From Hypsibius dujardini (lineage: Eukaryota > Tardigrada > Eutardigrada > Parachela > Hypsibiidae), in the NCBI GenBank assembly GCA_001579985.1, contig LRSR01001004.1:1-29527 (forward strand): a stretch of DNA of 29,527 nt, given 5' to 3'. The notes below the pieces were generated by a model. The model saw only the letters and a list, made by a program, of their open reading frames with translations. It did no database searches and was not told the DNA's origin. A program made the position numbers and the translations under genes. Below, one piece after another: positions 10,113 to 19,700 of this stretch (position 1 is the stretch's first letter; each line of letters begins with the position of its first letter).

Positions 10113-11135
10113 NNNNNNNNNNNNNNNNNNNNNNNNNNNNNNNNNNNNNNNNNNNNNNNNNNNNNNNNNNNNNNNNNNNNNNNNNNNNNNNNNNNNNNNN
10201 NNNNNNNNNNNNNNNNNNNNNNNNNNNNNNNNNNNNNNNNNNNNNNNNNNNNNNNNNNNNNNNNNNNNNNNCTGTCTGTCTGTCTGTCTGTCTGTCTGTC
10301 GGTTACTTGTCCGTCTTTCACTAATGTCTGCCCTGCCGCATCATTGGATAACCAAAATCATACCGACGGTAGTCATTCCACTCGTGAGCATACAGCATCC
10401 CCAGCACATAATCAGCCTGCGATGTGTAGCGACCGAGGATTTCATTCTCCGCATGCTCTTCATCGCATCTGCAAAAAAGAGAAAGCTTACCGTCCATTAT
10501 TTTAATTCAAAGTCAGAAGCCAAAAACTCGAACGGCAGACAGACACTCCAAAACGATCCAAAAAAGAAAAGAAAAATCTCTGCCAACTTCAGACTCAAGA
10601 AACTTCATACTCTGGAGACTTCCAGCCGTCGAAACTGACTAAGTATGTCGGCATACGACTCGTCACTGGTGGAAGCTGGTCCTTCGGATAAGCAGACGAC
10701 TGAACAGCCAAGCGATAGGGCAGTTTGATCTGCAAGAAAGGTGAAAGCCTTATTTTAAGAGCACAGGATGGTCTTCTCAAGCAAGACTAGAACAAATCAA
10801 GCAATCCATACATCAATCAATCGATTGATCATCTTGAACAGCGTCTCCTTACAGTGGCGTAGTAGTAGAGTCCTCCCGACAGTGCAATAACATGTTCACC
10901 TGAAGCACCAAAAAAATCCGTCAAGCTCGTCTTGAACATGCTGATGCAACGGCATACACTGACCTTTTCGAAAGCGTAGTTGGTGATTGCGGCTACCGTT
11001 GACGTAGGAGGCGTTCACTTGGTCTTCGATCAGCTTGTCGATCACGGACAGGCGCGCGAGATGATGCTCGTCCTCCGGTGACGCCGTGGCAGGGGCAATC
11101 CAGCTGGCCTTGCTCTGCTTCTTGACGCGAGGCAT
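9338..11135 (-). CDS. MRG/MSL3-type chromo-barrel protein with AT-hook-like motif
   Basis: Five exons, 11135-10964, 10899-10853, 10729-10611, 10468-10364 and 9806-9338, sum to 912 nt: 303 aa plus stop. Phases 1,0,2,2 agree throughout. Residues about 52-125 resemble the chromo-barrel of MRG15/MSL3: FRKGEHVIALSGGLYYYAT (family: F.EGE.VLC..G.LLYEAK), then PTYLVSFDGWK (MSL3: PEYLIHFNGWN), then DEEHAENEIL (family: WDEWV.E.RVL). Such barrels bind methylated histone H3 or H4. The rest does not show a recognisable MRG domain. It has GRPKK (237-241), an AT-hook-like core, and two 21-residue tandem copies starting EHAGEAAAQQT (255-275, 276-296) near the C-terminus. Exon 3 has a second possible donor nine bases upstream, also in phase. 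The fourth intron contains a microsatellite and an assembly gap. Family placement is by eye; the aromatic cage is not confirmed. Confidence 0.5.
9943..10308. repeat. CCTG/CTGT microsatellite with assembly gap
   Basis: CTGT then CCTG/CCTA tetranucleotides, a run of 159 undetermined bases at 10113-10271, then CTGT again. It lies in the fourth intron of the chromo-barrel gene. The gap is almost certainly unresolved repeat, so its true length is unknown. Confidence 0.95.
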
Positions 11136-11708
11136 TCTTAAACCACACAACGAGGGATTAATCGACAAAAAAAAAACAAATTCACGTCAAAATTAAATTT
11201 AATTGGACTTGCTTAATTGATTGATTGATTGATTCGGCAACTAATACTGCACCGATTCACTGTGCATGGAGATCGGTTGATTGATTGGTTGATCTAATCG
11301 AAGGTAATGCAATCCAATGAATTCACATCACTTGTGTTGAGAATAAATGCAGAATCCTATAATTGTAGAAGTAGAATGGTCGCCGAAACGGTTAACGAAG
11401 ACTGATGGGCTAGGCCCTTAACAAAAAAAGTCACGTATGATATGGAGGAAATGGAAATAGAACGCACATTGCCGATCACGGCGACAAACAATCAATAACT
11501 CAATCAGTCAACTGATGAACGATGCAAAGTGTTCGAGATCCTGTCGCTTGATGGAATTACTCCTGCTCTTCCTGCTCTGCTGCAGGTCTGCTGCGATGAA
11601 TTGAGTCACATGCAAACAACTGGCGTCAAAAGTGATGGGATGGGAAAAATTGCAAAAAAGATGTTAACCGATGACGAATCAGTGCGAAACTGCAAGTATG
11701 AGGGAAGG

Positions 11709-12052
11709 ACCCTGGAATGGGCCACTTGAATTTCCGTACCCTGGAATGACCACCGGGCAGCAGGGGGCGCTCTGTCGCAAATTAATCCGAAACAAATCAG
11801 TCATTGCATAGTCAGCGTCCTCTTTAGTGAGCTTTTTCCAACTGTCCAATCATTTCGTTTTTTAAACATATTACTACAACTTTTTTCATATCTGATACGC
11901 GTTCCGCCAGGTTATCAATTATTCTGTCGTTTAGGACCTTGATGATAACCAAAATCTGTGTGGAAGTTGTGATTCCAGGGTGGCCCATTCCAGGGTACGG
12001 GAAAGTCAAGTGGCCCATTCCAGGGTACGGGAAAGTCAAGTGGCCCATTTCA
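11709..12052. mobile_element. Inverted-repeat element with duplicated right end
   Basis: The left end CCCTGGAATGGGCCACTTGA continues to a TTTCCGTACCCTGGAATG block. The right end holds the inverse twice in tandem (GGCCCATTCCAGGGTACGGG then GAAAGTCAAG, at about 11982 and 12012). So the right terminus has been duplicated. Non-coding, about 344 bases. Confidence 0.75.
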
Positions 12053-12214
12053 GTGCCCTTACCTTATAATACAAGAAGACGATCACTTTCTTTGCAGACT
12101 TCGGGCCAGGCTTTGCAATAAAGGCTTGAACTCGGACAACTGATTTGGCTGCATCTTGGACCGGACGTGCTGTTTTACAAAGGATGGTCAGCACTCACTT
12201 GAGGCGATTCTCAG

Positions 12215-12735
12215 AGGGGGGACCTATAATGTCTCCGTTTTGTACTTTGCTAATAGAGCTATAATTATGATGATTTTCAAGATTAATTTCATCAGTCAGA
12301 ATATGAAAGCTTTTTTTTCAGCAGAATTTCAAAGTTGAAAAAACATTTCCCCTAATATTGACTGTAAAGACTTCGATTTTTGGAAATGGTTACAATTAAA
12401 GAATTTTGCCAAAGCCCTTTTCAAAATTCAATTTGAAATCGATTGGCATCAGCAGAATCGTTGTTGCATGTCAGGGGGAGGAGTTACAGGTCATTGTCGA
12501 GCCGACCGGAAACTTACGAGTCATATTTCCGAAATGACGCATAGCTCCTCCCCCTGACAACCAAAAACAATTCTGTTATTGCGAAAAGATTTGAAATTGA
12601 TTTTCGAATTGGGTAATGAAATTTTTAATTAAATTATTCTGCAAAAATGAAGTTTTACGGTCAAAATCAGGGAGAATGGCATCTTACAGTGTTTTCTCGA
12701 ATTTGAAATTCTGTCCAAATTTATTTCTAAAAACT
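12215..12735. mobile_element. Foldback element, copy 1
   Basis: Long imperfect palindrome. The left arm (ATAATTATGATGATTTTCAA.. then CATCAGTCAGAATATGAAAG) is repeated inversely on the right. The centre 12468-12560 is bounded by TCAGGGGGAGGAG and its inverse CTCCTCCCCCTGA. The left arm closely matches the right arm of copy 2 (26837-27440). The right arm here decays beyond about 12735. Confidence 0.75.
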
Positions 12736-13157
12736 TACAGTTTACTCTCGTTTCGAATAATAACGAAAATCTACCAAAAAAGGCGTATAAATTTTGAAAG
12801 GTCATACAAAAGTTTAGACCAATAAAGAGTGGCCACACACCCTGTGAACGAGCTCAAAAATTCTGTGCGGAATGGCGTAGATTTTTGTGAAAAATTGACT
12901 TTTCGTTTGACCTATCGTACTTAATTTTTTCTTGTGAACCAGAGTGGGCAATCAAATTTCGAAGCGAAGAAGTTTGTCGATCAAGTGACAGGAATTTGCG
13001 AAATCGGATTGCGAGAAACTGCCATTTGAGATGAATAAAACCTTTTCCATTATTCCCACGCTTCGCTTTCTCCTCACCAAATACCGTAAAGCCGTTCCGT
13101 TCCTCTCAGGGTGACTGGAAGTTCTATTATTATTTTACCAACGTTAATATTATTAAT

Positions 13158-13302
13158 GCTTCGCTCCTACTCGGTAGGCAGTGCTCCTACTATGTACGTA
13201 GTGCCACTATTCGGTAGGCAGTGCTCCTACTCAATAGTCAGTGTTCCTACTTGGTAGGCAATGCTCCTACGTGATAGGCAGTGCTCCTACTTGGTAGGCA
13301 GT
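13158..13302. repeat. Minisatellite with small hairpin in each unit
   Basis: Six to seven units of about 20-23 bases around GCTCCTACTCGGTAGGCAGT. CCTAC and GTAGG within each unit can pair. Lies about 450 bases upstream of the myosin ATG. Confidence 0.88.
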
Positions 13303-13521
13303 TGACTCAATAATATACTTCTGTAGAATGGCTGACAGGACGATTGACAACATGACGAGAGCCCGTCTAAATCAATTCAAGCCCAGTTGAATATCTGCGT
13401 CAAGGTCACCCGGCTGCAGTTAGACAATTATGAGGGTATTACTGTATGCTCTCAGTTTACAACGCGAACCGGAAACTTTTTCTACCTTGTCAATCAAAAT
13501 TTGGTCCACTTTGAACGTACA

Positions 13522-13578
13522 CCGACTGAGGACGGAGTTCCCCGCACCGGCTGAGAACGGAGTTCCCCGCACCGACTG
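13522..13578. repeat. 25-base direct duplication
   Basis: CCGACTGAGGACGGAGTTCC followed by CCGCA occurs twice back to back with two differences, then a partial third copy (CCGACTG). It lies about 180 bases upstream of the myosin ATG. Confidence 0.85.
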
Positions 13579-13754
13579 CACCGAAAAAGCGGTTAAACTA
13601 AACATTAATTCGGTTGTGATAATTCGGTTGTAAGCTAATTGCAATCATCCCTTTTCAACATCCGTCCAAGGTCCATCTTCTTCGCGCGTGTGATTTTATA
13701 TTCTGCTTTTTTGGTTCCAACCACAAATCTCACCCATCCAAAGTTTCATTCCGG

Positions 13755-16700
13755 ATGGCAGCTAGTGTTTCCACACAGCCGCCACTTGGTGGGCAGCTGT
13801 TGCTGAGTCTGGACGCGGACGACCTGGCCGCCGTTTCGTTCCTCGATGAAGCCATGATTGTCGCCATCCTGAAATGCCGTTACCGGAAGAAAGTCATCTT
13901 CGTAAGGCAAAAATTCATAGCGTCACTTGGATCTACAGATGTTTTAGTATATTCTAGAAAAAAATGTCTCGATTATATTCGTAGACATTCATCGGAGAAA
14001 TTCTTCTTTCTGTGAATCCATTCGAACGCATTTCACATAGGCGGAAATCACTGCGAGAGGTAAGACCTTCTAGTTGCAATAGAAACTAAGGAAGGCAAAA
14101 AATATATTCTTTTGACCCATTTAATCTTTAATTGACTAACCAACTAAAGCTTTTTAATTTTAGTTAAGTCTTACAAAAAAATTGAAAAATTAAACTTCAA
14201 AGTTATAATTGTTTAAAACGAAAATTAGTCGATTAAAATTAGTCGAAATTAGTTCATAAATAAGGTTCAATATTAAAATCTTGTGACTAAAACGTTTCGT
14301 TAAGTTTTCTAATAACTTAAAAAAAATAAAAAAAATAGCCATTTTGGTTTTAGTTCAGTTTTTTTTTTAGTTTTTTTAGTTAGAGTTGTGTCACACAAGT
14401 GCTAAAGTCGGCGGCAATCGGTTGGCTTTGAAATTAATAGTTATTTTTTTATGATTACAAATCTATGTGCTAAAATGTTACATTTGTAATATTTTTTAGT
14501 CTTTATGCTTGTTATTAAATATTATATATATAGTTACAATGGTGTTTCGCAGGCTCCGTCAAGGGTTCCGGGGTACACAAAACCGGACATCTCCGTGACC
14601 GCCAATCGGGTTTACACCGGCCTGATGGAGTCCAAACGATCGCAATGCTGCATCTTCAGCGGCGAGAGCGGCTCGGGGAAGACGGAGATGTCCAAGATGT
14701 TCCTGTCGCATTTGATGCGCCGGTGCGCGGGCGAGCCGGAATTAGAGAGCAAAATTATCCTGTTCAATCCGCTGCTGGAGGCGTTTGGCAATGCCAAGAC
14801 CAGCCTCAACGACAACTCCAGCCGATTCGGAAAGTTTATTGAGCTCCAATTTAACGGCACTGGAAAGGGTAAGTTCGTGCATAAGTTCCCCTGCCCCGCC
14901 CCTTTTGCCCATTTCCGGGACCCTCCGTTAGATTAAATTCTGCCGCTTACTGTAAACAGTATGTACAATCAACTATATACACACATGACCACAATTTTAG
15001 GTGGCAGAGTTCGAGCCATCAGGGTGGTCTGAGTTTGAACCACTCTTGGTTAGAGCTTGCCATTGCTTTCTCCTGAATCTTTGATTTAGTGCCCGGCCAA
15101 GCGGAAAAATGAGATTGAGCAAGCTGCTCTAAATTCCGTCAAAGTAAACAAGTTCAATCAATCGATCAATTAAGTGAAGGCTGCGTGGTCAGCTGTAGTC
15201 AAGAGCGCGTGCGTGCGGTGACTCAATTCGGCTCGAACTCGGACCACCCTTTTTGCTTAAAGTCTGGCACCCAAAATTGTGGCCATGTGTGTATTTCAAG
15301 ATCGATGCCGGCCTAAATGTAATCTGATTGGTGTTTTCGTTTAATTTCTCGTTTTCATTTTCTTTACATGAGCGAAAAAAATGTACTGTATTTCCGCGAT
15401 AGATAGCGACAGCGTACGAGCTGTGGAACGTTTAATCGGCCACGCGGCTTTGTGCTATGTGTACGGCGCACAGAGCCCGTGCACACGTTCCATTCCAGTA
15501 CGACTGTCGCTATCTATCGCGGAAATACAGTATACTACTATTAAAAACATATATAGCGAATAGATTCTAAGAGTAAAAGTGGAAGATCATCCCCGGTAAG
15601 ATTCGTGTACCGGTTGGACATGGCACTTCTTCCATACCTGCATTTTGATTGCCTTCCTTTTTTTCTACGGTGATTCTGTATGCTTTAACAGTGATCGGCG
15701 CCAAAATCTGTGAATATCTCCTGGAGAAGTCGCGAGTGACCCACCGCAGCGCCGGTGAGACCAATTTCCACATCTTTCACCACATGCTCAGCACTTTCTC
15801 GGCGGAGCAACTAAAAAAATTTAAACTGAATGGAGTCACAAATTCCGGGTAAGATACAATGGGCAATAACAGTGGATTCTATACTTTACCGCTACATGTG
15901 TTCTGTTCTGTATGTTCTATATGTTCTGTGTATTCTGTGTGTCCTGTGTGTCCTGTGTGTTCTGTGTGTTCTGTATGTTCTGTGTGTTCTGTGTGTTCTG
16001 TGTGATCTGCTTGTTCTGTATGTTCTGTGTGTTCTGTGTGTTCTATATGCTCTGTGTGTTTTGTGTGTTTTGCGTGTCCTGTATGTTCTGTGTGTTCTGT
16101 GTGTTCTGTTTGTTCTATGTGTTTTCCCGGTATATGTGTTCTGTGCTGTGTGTTCTGTGTTCTGTTCTGTGTTCCGTAGATACACATACAGTCATACAGT
16201 ACTGGTTCCCGGTCCCGATCTACTGATATGAGTGCTGCAAAATAAAGACTCACAAGGGAGGACTTTCGAATGACAAATTCAGACCCGCTCATGTATATGT
16301 ATTTTTTAGTAGTCCCGTCTTTAAGATGATTTGGAAATATGTCTTGCCGTTGTGTGGTCCGAGGCACGTTTTAGCATTATTTGAAGTTGGGAAAAGGCCT
16401 GTTTTTTGAAATAATTAAGTAACTTCTTTAACAGTAGCCCTTCACAAATTCAATTTGGAATTGGTTTGCATCAGCCAAAATATGTTTTTACAGATCAGTG
16501 GGCGGAGCCATGTGCCTCAAGTGGAATGAGAATGAGAATTACTGAATTAATTCTGCCTTTTTACAAGGACCCAAAACTCGCTCCCTAAACCTGTGAAAAA
16601 TATGGGGCTGCAGCTGCTAATCGATCCCAAAATACACCTTAAATGTGCTAGCGTTAAAAAAAGTTCCGTTTAATGATTTCCGAAATTCGACCCTTGCATA

Positions 16701-19700
16701 GGCCATTGGAATCTTCTTCCGTCTGTTAATCAACTTTGAAAATCTGCCAAAACCTTTGTTGGATCGATTCGGCAATGACAAGATATATTTCGAAAATGCT
16801 TCATGAATATTGGACTGGTAAACTGGTAAACAAACATTAAAGGAAGCGATTCGGAATTCACCATTTAAAACAATCTTCCCTTGTAACCGGTGGGTAACGA
16901 GTGTAACCGATGTGACCGGTGTGTGACGGGTGTGTAATCGGTGTGTAACTGGTGTGACGGGTGTGTAACCGGTGTGTGACCGGTGTGTGACCGGTGTGTG
17001 ACCGGTGTGTGACCGGTGTGACCGGTATGTAACTGGTGTGACCGGTGTGTAACCGGTGTGACTGGTGTGTAATTTCAGGTATCTGGCAGACTCCCTGGCA
17101 GACCCATCTTCCGAGAGGACGGCACGGAAACTCGACGGCTTGACGGAAGGCCTAACAACCATCGGGTTTTCCTTGGCGGAGCAGGACGCCATATTTTCAA
17201 TATTGGCTGCCATCATACATCTGGGATGCGTAAAATTCGACGATCATCCTGAGACGGGGCAACCGTTTGAGCGCAGCTCGCAAAAGTCAATTCGCAATTC
17301 AGCGGTAAGGAGCTTGAGGCTTGCAGCCTTATTCTACAGCAAGCGACAGAATTTATACTTGAACAATTAACCAATCAACCAGCGACAGGGGTAATACTTG
17401 AACAATCAACCAATCAACCAGCGGAACTCCACCCCTGCCCCGCCCCATTTCCGGGACTCTCCGTTAGATTAAATTCTGTCGCTTACTGTAAAGAGTATGA
17501 GGCAAAGTCCGTATGACTAAAAACATTTAAAATTAATTTAATTAAAGTTTTATAACTGAAATTGTGCATCAGTTAATTACTGATAATTGAGATGCAGTCT
17601 TCAAAAAGCGATCGTTAGCGATTTTTTTCGAAAAAAAATTATAACTTCACTTTTACACTTTCAGGTGCACTTTTTTGTGTCGAAAAAAATCGCTAACGAA
17701 ATGTCATTAAAGATAACGCGCTCTCTCGCTTGTCAATCAATCAGAAAACATTAGGACGATGAGCCACAAAATTCCAAAATTTAAAAACTCATATTTTGCA
17801 ACAATTTGAACAATTGTTTTTCTTTTTTTCAGTCGCTTCTAAAAATAGATCGAGTTCGCTTGCATAACCAGCTGCAGAACCTGGAAATCTATTCTCGCGG
17901 CGAAGTGATCAGTCGACCGTACACAAGAACGGAAGCTGAAGGTACAGTAAGCGACAGAATTTAATCTAATGAAGGGTCCCGGAAATGGGCAAAAGGGGCN
18001 CCGCCCCTTTTGCCCATTTCCGGGACCCTCTATTGGGTTAAATTTTTCGCTTACTATAACTATACGTCGTCAAGCCATCTCCTTCTTTGTACGAGCAGTC
18101 ATAAATGAGGCAAGCTGTTCTCTCACTTCAGATTGTCGGGACTCAATTTCCAAGGCTCTCTATAATCGCCTCTTTGGTTGGCTAATTTATCGGATCAACC
18201 AAGTGCTCGCTGCGCCCAAATCAACCCAGGCGACCTTGACCGTGGGAATTCTCGACATTTTCGGCTTTGAAAACTTGAAGACCAACTCGTTCGAGCAGCT
18301 CTGCATAAATCTTGCTAATGAGCAGCTTCACAATTTCTTCAACACCGTACGGCTCCATATCATTAAAATATTCCATCTTGCGCTCATTGTGCTTTTAAGC
18401 CTCCTTAATTTAAATTTAATCACCGTCTCAATTTTATTTAGAAAATCTTCAAGCAGGAGCAGCAAGAGTACGCGGAAGAGGGACTGGATATGGAATCAAT
18501 TGCTTATCGTGATAACAGCGATCTTCTGGTAGGAATTATGACGTCTAACAGCTAGCACGAAATGCTTGATGAACGGTGACTTTCGGATTTAATACTAATT
18601 TTTGCACATTTATAGATTAAACCGTACCATAAGTGAATATCCTTCAATAAAACAGCTTCACATTCACATTGCAAATACACATATTAGATTATATATCAAA
18701 CTATTATATATTAAACTATATATTATAAATCCTATAAAATTATATATTAATAAATTGTATATTATTAAATTATATAATACTAACTTATATATTCATAAAT
18801 TATATATTATTAAATTATATAATAATAAGCTATATATTATTAAATTATGTATTATTAAAATTGTACATTATATTGTATTATATTATAATAAATTTTATTA
18901 TATTTTATATTAAACTATTTAAATCGGATTATCATAAATCAAAATATTTATTTAACTGTATACATATTGTGTGTAAGCACTGGATTCTGTAAGAATATTG
19001 TATGACATATTTATGAATATATATTTAAAAATATGACAGGTAAATGCACCTTATTAAAAAAAATTTGCATTTTTGCAAGAGGTTTTTGGAGCAACACACA
19101 ATCGAATTGATCAAGCAAAAAGTTCTTGACGTCCTTTGAATGTGATACTGATTGTTTCTGGATATTCATTTTTAAACTGTATCGTACTGTATTTGCGCAT
19201 TTGAAATTAATATTTATATTATTTTTATTATTTTATATTTATATTAAATTATTTTTATATATTTTAACATGATTAACATGAATCGAAATGTTTAGATTTT
19301 AACAGGCACACTCTATATGTTTACTGGACTGTGTAGAAATAATGTATTTGCGTAATTTTTATATACTACATGTTTGTGAATAGGAATATTTATAATCTAC
19401 AGCTATTTTACTCCTCCCTTTTAGTCTGGGAGCCCAATAGAACCTCGGCTATTTTATTCCTTCCTAAACACATCACTAGAGGCCCAATAACGCTGCTGCT
19501 ATTTTACCCTTCCCAAGTTATCCGTTCTTCGGTTGTCCATCCGTTCATTGTCCGTTGTCCGTCCATCCGGACGAACGGATAGACGGATAGACGGACGGAC
19601 AGACAGTATTGGAATCCACTGTTCAACGGACGGACGGACGGACAACCAACCTACATCGGTCGGATAGTCGGTCGGACGGACGGACAACGGACTTACATCG

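Larger units (their letters stand above)
11136..13754. other. Intergenic region between two divergent genes
   Basis: About 2.6 kb between the starts of the minus-strand chromo-barrel gene and the plus-strand myosin, so it should hold both promoters. It contains an inverted-repeat element (11709-12052), a foldback element (12215-12735), a hairpin minisatellite (13158-13302) and a 25-base duplication (13522-13571). A plus-strand frame at 11529-11729 looks mildly protein-like but has no start context or family match. Confidence 0.5.

Noticed and set aside
11529-11729. 66-codon plus-strand frame with a protein-like look, perhaps an upstream myosin exon
   Set aside because: No clean acceptor, runs into an inverted-repeat element, and matches no domain; kept only as a remark in the intergenic entry.
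13000-13754. An N-terminal kinase (as in class III myosins) or ankyrin repeats upstream of the myosin
   Set aside because: No kinase or ankyrin motif seen on the plus strand in this region; the ATG at 13755 gives a plausible short N-terminus.
15005-15240. tRNA-like B-box words (GTTCGAGCC) suggesting a tRNA-derived SINE
   Set aside because: The words occur in inverted positions in the two arms of a TA-flanked MITE; no A box at the right distance and no cloverleaf.
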